Source: Lathyrus oleraceus
Taxonomy: Eukaryota > Streptophyta > Magnoliopsida > Fabales > Fabaceae
DNA length: 64,000 nucleotides
Reading direction: 5' to 3'
NCBI RefSeq assembly: GCF_024323335.1
Contig: NC_066584.1
Location: 429,078,319 to 429,142,318 of the forward strand
The position numbers and the translations under genes were made by a program. The notes under the pieces were generated by a model, which worked only from the letters and a program-made list of their open reading frames with translations, was not told the DNA's origin and searched no databases. Of the stretch, positions 44,617-57,583 are shown piece after piece; positions within the stretch are counted from its first letter, which is position 1, and each line of letters starts with the position of its first letter.

Positions 44617-45776
44617 AGGTACAGTTCTGCGAGCGCGAGCAATGATTCCTGCAAAACAGCAAACAGGTTAATATGCATGAATGCAACGTCTATCCATATG
44701 AGGAAGATTCTGTCCTTTGATTCTGGTTTCATCGAGACAGATAATATTTCACCAATAGCATTCTGACATGCAGATGTCTCTCAACCAGATTCTCAATCCA
44801 TCATACTCCCCATATGACTAGACGTGGGTTTGGTGCAGATGAATGCAAAATGAGAATGATGCTGATGAATGAATACAATGCGTTGCCATCCTCCAAGTCA
44901 TCTGATTATCTGCGCTGAAACCTGGTCTCTGAACTGATCATAACCATCTGAGGAATATGTAACCACAAGTCTAACCCACGGGTTCCGAAATAAACGGAAG
45001 ACAGATACATCATCATCATCATCAGTCTCTGAGCAGACACTCACAACCATCTGGATCGGCCCGGGGAATCCTGAAATAAACGGATCCCCATTGATGAATC
45101 ACGGACAACACTCCGGCGTCACGGCAATAAATGACCATAAATCCGACTTATAAATATGACTCTGATCCACAGAACAAAAAGTCACCATCTGAGTCACCAT
45201 CTGAACATGCATCTGAAAGAATCACCCTCCCCTCACAGGTAAATTCTAAACAGGTCATCCTAAGGCGGATAATAGTCTCGACAATCGGGCGGAGATACTC
45301 AATGGGTTTGCCCTTTCGGGTGTGCCATTGTAGCTCCCTTAAGATCGTCTAAACCGAAGATCCGGGAAATGATCGGTCACCAGAGTCAACAGCTCAGATG
45401 AAGTAACTAAGCCAAAGTGAAATATTCCACAATGGAAAGCACTATCAAATGAACCTCGTCCGGCTTGTGGTATGTCACGTCGCAACATCATGCCCAACCG
45501 ACATGTGAGGGACGCAAGACCACACTAATCCTAGGTGTATACTCGGGCCTGGGTTTTAGCCCCACTCAGAACACCCACCCCAAACAGAGGGAACCACCTG
45601 CATAGAGGACGGCAACAACATGATAGTATGATGCATGCAGACATTAATGCAAATATATACACAGGTTAGAATAATAAATGCAATAAATAACACACAATAA
45701 GCAACCCAAACCAATCCTAAAACGCTAGGAAGGACTCGCTTAGGGACGATGGACCAGCATAGGTCTACATCGTATG
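44617..45776 (-). other. Ogre 5' leader
   Basis: About 1.16 kb between PBS and gag ATG, without a convincing frame. Likely contains packaging signals; none recognised. Confidence 0.6.
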
Positions 45777-45794
45777 TCCCCAGCAGAGTCGCCA
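45777..45794 (-). other. Ogre primer-binding site
   Basis: Minus strand TGGCGACTCTGCTGGGGA, two bases inside the 5' LTR; the conserved Ogre PBS, complementary to a tRNA 3' end (tRNA-Arg in the Ogre literature). Confidence 0.9.
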
Positions 45795-48255
45795 GCTGTC
45801 GCATCCTGCGAAAAATCAACCGGCGAGACTCAAAGAAAAACACACACAGAGCCGCCACTGCGCATTATTTATCCCAAGATAGGGAAAGGAAACGCTCAGA
45901 AAAACCTGGAAAGACATGGTCTCGCGACCAGAGAGAAAGGGTAAGGGAGTCGGTTACGCGAGGGGAAGGTATTAGCACCCCTCACGTCCTAGGTACTCCT
46001 AGGGATCCACGTTCTAGAATAAAGAATAGGTTGCTAAACATCACACACACACACACGGGGAATGCAGGTGGGGTTAAGAGGAAAGAGCTCGATAAGGTAT
46101 CGCACCTTATGCCTACATATCTTGTCTGGAACAAGAATCAGAGCCACTGTAGTTCGGCTTACGCACGCCAAACAACACAAAACATCACAAACAAACAAGG
46201 GTGGCAAACATGGAGCCCGACAACCACTTGATGGAATTACGTCAGCATCCGAACCAAAACACACTCACAAGGGCAAACGTGGAGCCCGACAGCCAATCCT
46301 GGGCTTACGTCGGCATCCGAACCCAAAAACACCAAACAACACAAAGCAAACAAACCAACCAACAACAACTGGCTAAGGAGTCGGGGACTCGAGCCTAGCA
46401 AGTGTCAAACAACACACACAAAAAAAGAAAAAGGCGCCCGGAGTGGTCTCGCACGACCACCTGCCTACATACCTCGTCTGGAACGAGGATCAGGGCGATG
46501 TAGTTCCCCTGAAAGGGACTGAATTACTAGCCAGAACAAAAGGAGACACAACACTAGGGAGACTACGACTCGAGCCTAGATGTTGTCATGCAAAGTCGTC
46601 CCTAAGTTCAGTTTTCTATCCTACTTGCATAAGCAAACTATTCCTATCCAGGAAAGAAGCAAACATACAAGCATACAGAATAATCGAATGAGAACAAGCA
46701 TCTCAAACAAACATGTCAATCAGATATCCACATAGCACCCACTATAGCCAAACAAGGGGCTCAAGCAATAGGTTTGACTGCCTCAGCAAGTCGTCTGTAC
46801 AGGCTGGTTTTGCTCTTAACCTTGCCATTACGAGGCTAAGGTGAAGCAGATGAAAGGATGAAGTGAGGATCAGACCTCACAGCTCTTATCCCTAACCAGG
46901 GAGAGCTTCTGACAAATGAGCATGGGTCCAGAATGGGGGAACCCTTTTATACTCAGAGACTCTGACACAATGTGCACTGCACAGATCTTGGGCTTTTGAT
47001 CTCAATGCTACAACCACGTAATGGGAGCAGGGAGAAGACTCACAGAATAGTGGGGGATAGATTGCTTATCCCTACCTTCCACCAATTGCCTTATTTAAAG
47101 GACTTTCACCTGCTTGGGCTTAAAAATAAACAACCACAATCATTGCCTCTTAAGGAGGACTTCAGACATTTGCCCGGCCCGGTAACAGCCGGGTCTCCCA
47201 GACTACATGAAGTCAAGAGGACCTACCTCAAGCGGTTTACACAACCGAGCAGCAGCTACCAAGCAAGTTCTTAAAAGAACTAGAGCGACTAAAGGTACCT
47301 GTACAAAAGCTAACCAATTAGCAACTCAGACAAACAAACATAAACAACAAGTGTTCAACCAATCAGACTATACAAACTAATGCACAACAAAGCAAGCTCA
47401 AAGCTCAATCCCAAACTTCACAACCTACAAAACAAAGTTGTGTTAGTGTACAAACATCAAACAACATCAATTGAATTGACTTGATTCATTCTCCATACAC
47501 ATTGCACCTTTCATCCTGAAAAATCAATCAAATGTTAGCAACTAGACCACTAGGCCAAGCCTAGGGTCCAAAGGCAAGAAAAATTCCTAAACAGCAAGGT
47601 ATTCACCAACCAAAGTCAAATTAATGTCAAACAAGAGCCAACACAATTAACCCCATGTCCATATCATTCATTATATTCATTCCATGCACAAAACAATTCA
47701 AACTAGTTCAAATGGAACACAAAACATCCAAACAGAACTATTGCATCCAATTCCATATCAAAACAATTCCAAAAATCCTCAAATAATTTACACATAAACA
47801 GGACCTAATCAAGGTATGGCACACCAAATTTCAGCTTAATTGGGCAAATGGAACCATGTCAATGAAAATCAACAAAAACAGACACAATTACATGCCCCAA
47901 ATCACAACATCAACACATGCTTCCACTTCAAAAATTCATAACTCAATGAAAACAAAAAAGAAATGGATGAGACCAAAACAGGAATGTCACACAATGTGTC
48001 TATTACAAGCATATCAAATTTCATGATTATTCAATACCATATGAGCATTTCACATCAAAATTACAAACATGTACCACATGGACTTGCATATTTGGCTAAC
48101 AGAAATGAAAAATCACAATCAATTTGAAAATGCAATGTAAAATTCCACAAAAATTCATACAACATCTCAACATGTTAATGATTCACCATGCAAAATTTCA
48201 TTTCATTCCAATAAGTATAGGCCACTCAAAAAAATCCAGCAAGTTGACATAATGA

Positions 48256-48278
48256 GGTGTGACACAAATTGTCACACC
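48256..48278 (-). promoter_or_regulatory. Conserved LTR inverted repeat (5' LTR copy)
   Basis: Same arms and spacer as at 35057-35079 and 8755-8777. Confidence 0.7.
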
Positions 48279-49509
48279 TAAGTTCCAAAATTCATAACTC
48301 AATGATCAGGTATCAAAAACTCATGAAATTTACATGGAAATAAACATCATCCAGTCAACAATCCTCACAAAAATTGTCAAGAATTTATTTGCAAGCATGT
48401 GCATTTCACAATTAAAATGGTAAAGTGTATCAAAATGTCACACATGTGAAACAAACCTAGGTCCATCCAAAAATATACCATGCACAACTTTGACCAATAG
48501 GTCAAAAAAATCCTAGAGTCAACAACAAAGTCAACACAAAAATTTCCACATTTTTCTGAATTTTCTATATTTTCTATGAATTTTTTAAGGTGATTAGGAT
48601 TTTTTAATAATTATTGAAATATGTTAATTAATAAAAATGAAATTGAATATCAGCAGTGGCAATATGGTAAATCATGAGACAATGGCCAAAACGCACAGCA
48701 CAACTTAATGTGCTGGCGCTGCACGATTGGTCCCCCTCCAGCGGGAAACACCATTTAAAAAATGCTCTGCCAATTAACGAATCAAACTGGACAAAATTCC
48801 AGAAACAATCCTCTTCTCCGCGCGGCACTACATTCACGTTCATCATCAACTTCCAAATTCGACTTTGCTCATTTCATCACCAAATTGCGCAAACTAATAT
48901 CCGTTGGAATCGTCTCACCATGTACATCTCAACTATGTAACTAATTCCACCTAAATCCTAACACAGCTCACGGATCGATCGAATAAAGTTTCACATTCAA
49001 AGCTTCGAGTTCAGATTTCTCAACCTATAGTTCACCATTTCTAAAACTAATTACATCATGCTAATCTACATTACATACTCTACAAAACGCATATAATCAT
49101 TCATAAAATCATGACATTCGAATTTTTGAGCACCTGAAATGGCAGCGTTGGAACTGGAGCTTTCAATGTGTTTGGACGCGAAACAGATGCAGAAGGACGT
49201 TGAGGAAAGTGAATCGAATGATAGCTTCAGCTCCAGGTAGCCTCTAATGCTCGAAAATTCCAAAAGCCATGGATGATGCTTGCTTGGATAGTTGAGAATC
49301 GCGCGGCTTTGGATGTTGAAATGCAAAAACAGATGGAGCATATGATGATTGGAGATTGATGCAACAAGAATTTCCAAGATTGATCAAGAATTGATGAAGT
49401 TCTTTGGATTTGAAGTTTTTGTGTTCTTGAGGAAAACTTGAGAGAATGAAGAGTTTTAGATCTGAATTTTGGTGAAATGAAATTCTGTTATGCTTATCAG
49501 ATGATTAAG

Positions 49510-49517
49510 ATTATATA
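49510..49517 (-). promoter_or_regulatory. Candidate TATA box, 5' LTR
   Basis: Minus-strand TATATAAT; in the 5' LTR this would drive the genomic RNA, giving a U3 of about 1.4 kb. Confidence 0.4.
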
Positions 49518-50923
49518 TGTGTGCTTAAACCATCTCTTAATCATGTAATTAGCCATTTGGACTTGATTAGTGAAAATGGTAATTTCCAAATGAGGGCAAA
49601 ATGGGAAGTTCAAATGCCAGCTCATTGCCACCTATTTGACAGCTCACACACCTTCCAAATGACATGTATGAGCTGTCTCCATTTGTCTCATGCTCATTGG
49701 TTGTGTAATTCTCAATTTCACTATGTATTTGCATTTTGTCCAATTTTACACTTTCATTTTTCAAGCCAAATTCCAAACCACAAGCCTTTGCCATGAAATG
49801 ATGATCCCAACAAATTTTAAATGCCATTTATGAGGTGTAGCAAAAATCCCCACTCAAAAATTCCAATTATTTCACAAGTTGGACAATTTTGCCCTCGGTC
49901 CATTTTAACTATCCAGTTGAAATTTGACTTTTTGCATGGACCACTTTTGGAAAAATCCAATTATGCACCATGAAAGTACATGTCAAATGGAGTTTGTGCA
50001 TATAAAGAACTTGCAATTTGGACGAACCATGTGGAAGTTATGGCCTCCTGATTATGGGTCATTTCTGAAATTCACTGAGCCATAATTTTCCAACCATACA
50101 TGGGATTTTCAAGTTCTTGGACTTTTTGGAAAGGTGAGAACAAGATCTACAACTTTCATGTTGAACAATTTTTCATTTGAAGCTTCCTTGGACACGTGGC
50201 TTTGAGGTCAAAACTTTCCATTTTTGGAAACTTCAATTACAAGTCACTTTCTATTTTTGGCAGTTTTTGTCCTGACTTGATTTTCTCCATTCTTAAGCTT
50301 TGAGATGTCAAATAACACTTGTTCCAACATGAATGAAGTGTATCCAACTCATTTCCACCTCCAAATCCATCAGATCATGTACAGTTGACCACAGTTGACT
50401 TTTCATCTGATAGATGAATCTGGCAATGCATTGATCCAACTGAGCTCCAATCTTCAACTGAAATGGCTCAAGGGTGACACCCTAGCCTCAATAAGCACAA
50501 TATAACCATAGAATGAACCCCATAACCATCATAGACCCCATCTCCTGATTATGCCCTGACTGGCCCAATGCAACTGATTAGGGTTGACCAGTGGTCAAAA
50601 CCCTAATCTCAAGGAATCTGCCTCCATCTCTTAATAAAATCAAACCATGATGATGATGATGTATCATTGCAAACAAGATGAAGACCCATATCCTTTGAGA
50701 ATCACAAAACCCTAATTCACAGCCCAATCCTCAGATGGCCAATGATCAGTCAATAAACCCTAGGCTTGCACTCTGACTTCCTCATCTTCTGATCAAGACT
50801 TGGGAAGATGGCTTGCATAATGTAACCACATGATATGCAATATGCAATGCCTAATGACCTAAAATGATATGTACAATGATAATGCTAGTCCCAAGAGAGG
50901 AGGGCAAATTTTGAGGTGTTACA

Positions 50924-51293
50924 GAACCCTGTAGAGCCGAGTGGACCCATAGGATAGGAGAACTCACAGAGATTATTATCTCATCCCATTATTGTTGTTA
51001 TTTTTCAGGTAATCCTTGCAGGTTGAATCTAAGAGAAGTTGTGTATGGATGTTTCAAGGGACGCAATTATTCTGATCTTCCGATGTGGAGTTGTGTGCAA
51101 TGAAGATATTGCGCATAGTTCTTAGATTTTTATTGTTTAGGCACTATTGTATAACATGTTCCATTGATGTTTTTAGTTTGGACATGTGTATATATTGATG
51201 CCATTTGGCACTTATGTTGGATAAGTACCAATTAATACACTCGTATGATATTATTCTAGATATATATTATACGGGTTGTTACATTTGGTGTAT
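50924..51293 (+). mobile_element. Right end of the composite element's last LTR
   Basis: Starts with the duplicated GAACC, continues CCTGTAGAGCCGAG exactly where 32601 left off, and ends ACGGGTTGTTACA. Joins the array at TTTGGTGTATG. Confidence 0.85.
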
Positions 51294-51362
51294 GTTATTG
51301 TTGGCCCTGTTATAAAATTGTCTTAATGGTGTTGTAGTATATGGATAATGGTTGTGGGGAGT
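51294..51362 (+). pseudogene. Tail of B3-like exon (remnant of U3)
   Basis: TTTGGTGTATGTTATTGTTGGCCC to GTTGTAG, the last codons and stop of the B3-like exon, then the spacer before CACTA. The part joining it to 17706 has been lost. Confidence 0.75.
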
Positions 51363-51657
51363 CACTACAAAAAATGGGTAAACTATGGAGGTTTTATTAG
51401 GTCGGTTAAAGAAACCGCCATAATTGAACATATATTATGTCGGTTATTCCGAATACCATAACATTATTCAATTTCTGGAGGTTTGAACCGCCACTATTTA
51501 CGTAGACTTTCAGATTTAAAATAACGCTCACTTTTATTTTTCTCCTTATTTTGATTTTTTTCTCTATTTATTTCCTTTATTTCTTTTTACCCTTTTTATA
51601 GATTTAGTTTCTCAAAAAATTGAATGTATCATTTTTTTAATTATAAAAACCTCTTAA

Positions 51658-51737
51658 CACGTGTAATGAAATAAATTTTTATTAAAATTAATATATAAAA
51701 AATATTTTACAAAAAGAATAGAAGACTATCTCTCTCT
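51658..51737 (+). promoter_or_regulatory. Promoter-like block: G-box, TATA, CT patch (U4)
   Basis: CACGTG (51658-51663), TATATAAA (51692-51699) and a CT-rich patch (51728-51737) precede exon A. Same order in U5 (CACGTG 54530-54535), U7 (60823-60828) and U8 (62660-62665); the G-box is mutated in U1 (CATGTG) and U2 (GACGTG). Spacing is plant core-promoter-like; activity untested. Confidence 0.5.
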
Positions 51738-53621
51738 TACAGTTCTCTTTCTTTTTCTCACGCTAAAAACCCTATCATTGTTAAAACACTTGAACCGAGT
51801 GGTCATCGCTTCTGAGATTTTCCTAACACCCACCTCCATAAACTTCCATTTATTTCATCTGAGCATTTCACTATTTCGGGGTTGTTTAATTTTCCTTTGG
51901 ATTAAGGAACAAATGTTAGGGTTCATAGAATCTCCAAATTTCAAAGATTTCGAGGACGATGTTGCTTCATTCACATCAACAAAGTGCTTACGAATACGGT
52001 ATGTAATATGTTCATCTCTCTATGTTGTGTTACTCTTCTAATTTTCATATTAATTATTTATTTGATTTCATTGGTTTTTACTCGACTTGGTGAGCACATC
52101 CAGATATTAAAATAGATCGAGTACAACACATTTTATTTTAATGGACATGATAAAATTTCATTTTACTTAATATTTAATACTTTCTCATTGTGATGGTGAA
52201 TGGGATTTTTAATAATACCATGTTTATTTCAAAACACAAATTGGAAACAAAATTGGTCTTCAGGTGAGACCTAATTACATTATGAAGCTTGATAGATTTA
52301 CATAAAGAAACATATGGAAGATTATAACGAAATTTATGAGGCAGCTGATACTTCTACCGGTGGTTCTCTATGGAAATGACCGCCGATATGTACTTTTTAT
52401 GTTGCATTAAGATGATGTTTAGATTCTAGGGTATTATAATGTAATAATGTATTATAATCTATCTGCAGCATTTTGTGATGATATATCTACAAGGGCTCAT
52501 GTTCACCTTACAAGATAATTGTTTTCCCTTGCTAACCTCCATGCTTCATTATCAAATCCACTTGCCTCATAGAATAATATATCATAAAATAAAGTTGCCA
52601 TTTCATGAGGTATGTGATAATTTCTTTTATACCGATTTTTGGACATTTATATCACTTATTTTTGGAAAGCCACCTAGATAGTTTTCCTATGAAAAGATAG
52701 AAAAGGTTTATTCCAAGGAATACTTAAAGATGGCCACTTTGTCTCAATTAAATAGTTGAAATTTAATGGCTCTCCCAAATATAAATTATTGTTTTAAGCT
52801 CTGTTGTTGAATAGGATTTTATCCTTTTAGTAATGTGAAGATGCTAGTCTACAACTGATATATGTAATAACTTATTGGGTTTCCTACTTGCATCATTTAA
52901 ACGGTACGATATTGAGTATTCACCAACTTCCAACAGTTATTACTTAGACCTTTATTGTTTATTATATCTTAATCTGAATATTTTTAATTAAAATCCATTC
53001 ATAGAGAACAGAAAGGTATTCACACAAAAATCTATTAATTATTGTATATTTAGTATTTTGTGTTTTTCTACTCTTGTTTAGTTAATTTTAATGTCAGAGA
53101 GTTGGCTTAGGTTTAACATTAAAAGTTTTGTATGTTGGAGTAACTGGTGTTTTTTCTGTTACTTTTTATTTGGTATGGGTGTTCATTTATTTGTTTTTGG
53201 CTAATTTGGTACTATTGAATGTGTGTTCTTTAGTTCAACTCTTGCAAATTTTGTTACTGTCTTGAATCTATTTATTATAAAGTTTAAAAATTGATATAAC
53301 ATAGGCATAGTTGCATAATAAGAGAAAAGAAATCTAATTTGGATTTATTTATTTTTTCTATTTTTTTTAATTATGGTGGTTAAAGCAGCCATTATCCACA
53401 ACAAAAAATCGTCAGTTTAATTGATGTATATATGGCGTTTTGTGCGGCGACTAATGTGAAACCATCATTTTCTACTTAGTGGCAGCCAAATATACGACAT
53501 TTTTGGAAAACACATTTTCGTAAAATATGGCAGTTGAAACCACCGTAATATCACTTTAGTAACCACCATAAGTTGTATGTATTTCCTGATAATTGGTTTT
53601 ATGTATCTCCATGTAATGCAA

Positions 53622-54267
53622 GGAAGAGAACCTAGGAGAAGAAGAAAAGGAAGATTTGAAGGAGGTTCATGTTAGATTGGGCGAAGCATTCTAGGATCCC
53701 AACCTAGATAAGCACAATAACAATTCTGATTCAGATGACGACAATGAAGACTGCACGATAGATGAATTTTATTGGGAAAAAGAAATCAGATTTGGCTAAA
53801 AGCTCGAAAGAATATGCTGATAAAAGTGAATAGAAAAAATTAGAAACTTTCTTATTTTGTTAATACACGTACATGTTAATCCTTTGTTTTGTGTATATCT
53901 ATAGAATTTCCCCCGAGAAGTAACAAAAAAGTGTCTGTATTGGAATCAGAATGCAATTAAGTTTATTGATGATGATACTGGGAAGAGGTATTATGGAGAG
54001 TTTCATTGTGCTAAGAGGAACAAAAAGATTGTGAAGAAGGAGAAGTTTATTGGAAGTGGGTGGTATGAGTACGTGAAAAATAAGATGCTAAGGAGAAGAT
54101 ATAAGTTGGGATTTAACATTGGCAATCCTCTGGATAAGGTATATGTGCCCTCATTAAAATCGATGAGAAAGGTCAGAGAAAGAGTTGAGGAGTTGGAGAC
54201 TTATGAATGGTAGTTTGGTGTATGTTGTTGTTGGCCCTGTTATAAAGTTGTCTTAATGGTGTTGTAA
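53622..54267 (+). pseudogene. Acidic + B3-like gene, copy U4 (multiple breaks)
   Basis: Acidic exon has a TAG (EAF-stop-DPN), a 1-base deletion in TTTGGCTAAAAGC, and a destroyed donor (CTGATAAAAG). The B3-like exon (53905 on) is open but stops early at 54211-54213 (TYEW-stop), 18 codons before the usual end. Confidence 0.6.
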
Positions 54268-55185
54268 TATATGGATAATGGTTATGGGGAGTCACTACAA
54301 AACAATGGGTAAATTATGGCGGTTTTATTAGGTCGGTTAAAGAAACTGCCATAACTAAACTATTTACATAGACATTCCAATTCAAAATAGCACTCACTTT
54401 TCTTCTTCTCTTTATTTTTATCATTTTTTTCTCTATTTATTTCCTTTATTTATTTATACCTTTTTTTATATAGATTTTTTTTCTCAAAAAATTAAATGTA
54501 TCATTTTTTTCATATTTAAAACCTCTTAACACGTGTAATGAAAGAATTTTTTATTTAGATTAATATATAAAAAATATTTTACAACAAAATAGAAGACTAT
54601 CTCTCTCTCTTACACTTCTCTTTCTTTCTCTCACGCTAAAAACCCTATCCCTGTTAAAACAATTGAACCGAGTGGTCATCGCTTCTGAGATTTTCCGAAC
54701 ATCCACCGCCATAAACTTCCCTTTATTTCATCTGTGCATTTCACTGTTTTTGGGTTGTTTATTTTTCCTTTGGATGAAGGAAGAAATGTTAGGGTTCATA
54801 GAATCTCCAATTTCAAAGATTTCGAGGACGATGTTGCTTCATTCACATCAACAAAGTGCTTACGAATACGGTATGTAATCTGTTCATCTCTTTAAGTTGT
54901 GTTACTCTTCTAATTTTCATTTTCATTAATTATTTGATTTCATTGGTTTTTACTTGACTTTGTGAGCATATCCAGATATTAAAATAGATCGAGTACACCA
55001 CATTTTAATTTAATGGACATGATAAAATTTAATTTTACTTAATATTTAATAGTTTCTCATTGTGATGGTGAAGGGGATTTTTAATAATACCATGTTTCTT
55101 TCAAAACACGAATTGGACACAAAATTAGTCTTCAGGTGAGACCTAATATTATCATGAAGCGTGATAGATTTACATAAAGAAATAT

Positions 55186-55302
55186 ATGGAAGATTATAAA
55201 GAAATTTATGAGGTAGTTGATACTGCTACCGGTGGTTTCTCTATGGAAATGGCCACCGATTTGAACTTTTTCTCTTACATTAAGATGATGTTTAGATTCT
55301 AG
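55186..55302 (+). pseudogene. 38-codon smORF in exon B (U5)
   Basis: Open ATG-TAG frame: MEDYKEIYEVVDTATG ... IKMMFRF, with several substitutions relative to U1 but no break. Confidence 0.35.
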
Positions 55303-56499
55303 TGTATTGTAATGTAATAATGTATTATAATCTATCTGCAGCATTTTATGATGATATATCTACAAGGGCTCGTGTTCACCTTGCAAGACAATTGTTTTCC
55401 CTTTCTATCCTCTATGATTCATTATCAACTCCACTTGCCTCATAGAATGATATATCATAAAATAAAGTTGCAACTTCATGAGGTATGTGATAATTTCTTT
55501 CATATTGATTTTTAGACATTATATAACACTTATTTTTGGAAAGCCACCTAGATAGTTTTCTTATGAAAAGATAGAATAGGTTTAGTCCAAGGAACACTTA
55601 AAGATGGCGACTTTGTTGCAATTAAACAGTTAAAATTTAATAGCTCTCCCACATATAAATTATTGTTTTAAGTTCTATGGTTGAATAGGATTTTATACTT
55701 TTAGTAATGTGAACATGCTAGTCTACAACTGATATATGTAATAATTTATTGGGTTTCCTTCTTGCATCATTTACACGGTCCGATATTGATTATTCACCAA
55801 CTTCTAACAGTTATTGCTTAGACCTTTATTGTTTATTATATTTTAATCTGAATATTTTTTTATTAAAATCCATTCATAGAGAATAAAAAGGTATTCAGAC
55901 GAAATACTATTAACTATTGTATATTTAGTATTTTGTGTTTTTCTATTCTTGTTTAGTTAATTTTAATGTCAGAGAGTTAGCTTAGTTTTAATATTAACAG
56001 TTTCTTATGTTGGAGTAGCTAGTGTTTTTTCTGTTACTTTTTATTTGGTATGGGTGTTCATTTATTTGTATTTGGCTAATTTGGTACTGTTGAAGGTGTG
56101 TTCTTTAGTTAAACTCTTGCAAATTTTGTAACTGTCTAGAATCTATTTATTATAAAGTTAAAAAATTGATATAACATAGGCATAATTGCATAATAAGAGA
56201 AAAGAATTCTAATTTGGGTTTACTTTTTTTCCTAGAAAATTGTGAGTAATGGCGGTTAAAACAGCCATTATCAACAAGAAAAAACCGTCATTTTAATTAA
56301 TATTTATTATGGCGTTTTGTGCGGCGGTTATAGTGAAACCACCATTTTCTACTTAGCGGCAGCCAAATATAAGGGGGTTTTGTAAAACAAATTTTCGTAA
56401 ATTATAGCAGTTGAAACCTCCGTAAAATCACTTTACTAACCGCCATAAATTGTTATGTATTTCCTAATAAGTGGTTTTATGTATCTCCATGTAATGCAG

Positions 56500-57583
56500 A
56501 GAAGAGAACCTAGGAGAAGAAGAAAAGGAAGATTTGGAGGAGGTTCATGTTAGATTGTGGGAAGCATTCAAGGATCCCATCCTAAATAAGCACAACAATA
56601 ATTCTGATTTAGATGACGATAATGAAGACTACACGATAGATGAATTTTATTGGGATTTACTTTTTTTTCTAGAAAATTGTGAATTATGGCGGTTAAAGAA
56701 GCCATTATCCACAACAAAAAAACCGTCAATTTAATTAATGTATATTATGGCATTTTGTGCGGCTGTTAATGTGAAAACGCAATTTTTTACTTAGCGGCAG
56801 CCAAATTTATGACATTTTTGGAAAATGCATTTTTCATAAATTATGGAAGTTGAAACCAACGTAAAATCACTTTACTAACCGCCATAAGTTGTTATGTATT
56901 TCCTGATAAGTGGTTTTATGTATCTTTGTGTAATGCAGGGAAGACCACCTAAGAGAAGAAGAAAAGGAACATTTAAAGGAGGTTTATGTTAGATTGTGGG
57001 AAGCGTTCAAGGATCCCAACCTAGATAAGCACAATAACAATTCTGATTCAGATGACGACAATGAAGATTGCACGATAGATGAATTTTATTGGGAAAACAA
57101 ATCAGATTTGGCTAAAATCTCGAAAGAATATGCTGGTAAGAGTGAATAGAAAAAATTAGAAACTTTCTTCTTTTGTTAATACGCATACATGTTAATCCTT
57201 TGTTGTGTGTATATCAATAGAATTTCCACCCAAAAGTAAATAAAAAGTGTCTGTCTTAGAATCGTAATGCAATTAAGTTTATTGATGATGATACTGGGAA
57301 AAGCAATTGTGGAGAGGTTGATATTGCCAAGAGGAACAAAAAGATTGTGAAGAAGGAGAAGTTTATTGGAAGTGGGTGGTATGAGTACGTGAAAAATAAG
57401 AGGCTAAGAAGAGGATATAAGCTGGGATTTAACATTGGCAATCCTCTGGATAAGTTGTATGTGTCCTTGTTAAAATTGATGAGAAAGGTCGGAGAAAGAG
57501 TTGAGGAGTTGGAGACTTATGAGTGGTGGTTTGGTGTATGTTATTGTTGGCCTTTTTATGAATTTATCTTAATGGTGTTGTAG
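56500..57583 (+). pseudogene. Acidic + B3-like gene, copy U5 (duplicated acidic exon)
   Basis: First acidic exon 56500-56652 stops at TTTTATTGGG, where sequence jumps back 438 bp. A second acidic exon lies at 56939-57135, with a 1-base loss in TGGGAAAACAAATC. The B3-like exon 57221-57583 has a TAG at codon 16 (KKCLS-stop) but is open afterwards, including GSGWYEYVKNKRL and RGYKLGF (GD changed to GY). Confidence 0.6.

Larger units (their letters stand above)
32602..50923 (-). mobile_element. Ogre-like Ty3/gypsy element, near-identical LTRs, decayed pol
   Basis: 18,322 bp, flanked by a perfect 5-bp TSD GAACC (32597-32601 and 50924-50928). Minus-strand order: 5' LTR (50923-45797), PBS, leader, gag, pol scraps, long repeat-rich 3' UTR, PPT, 3' LTR (37724-32602). 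PBS TGGCGACTCTGCTGGGGA, ~5 kb LTRs and the gag/integrase-tail sequences are Ogre-type. gag is open; protease, most of RT, RNase H and the integrase catalytic core are gone. Confidence 0.93.
45797..50923 (-). mobile_element. Ogre 5' LTR
   Basis: 5,127 bp, same termini as the 3' LTR. The 4-bp length difference is explained by two extra CA units near 46048. Near-identity to the other LTR marks a recent insertion. Confidence 0.92.
24148..51293 (+). mobile_element. Rearranged non-coding LTR element (composite), host of the Ogre insertion
   Basis: Order: LTR-a (24148-25086), PBS, internal 1 (to 28348), PPT, LTR-b (28349-30803), PBS, partial internal 2 (to ~31809), partial LTR (to 32601), Ogre insertion (32602-50923), end of the last LTR (50924-51293). 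All three LTR ends read ACGGGTTGTTACA. The two internal copies are alike over ~1 kb. No gag or pol domains were found, so it resembles a LARD-type non-autonomous element. Flanks do not form a TSD (TAGTG on the left in copia, TTTGG on the right in the array). Confidence 0.75.
51363..54292 (+). repeat. Array unit U4
   Basis: CACTACAAAAAATGGG start; promoter block; exon A region with ATG changed to ATT (51901-51998, donor intact); exon B with a frameshift; exon C with open frame 52475-52616; kinase fragment with an in-frame TAG (52717-52797); second subterminal-like block ~53370-53560; B3 pseudogene. Length 2,930 bp. Confidence 0.85.
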
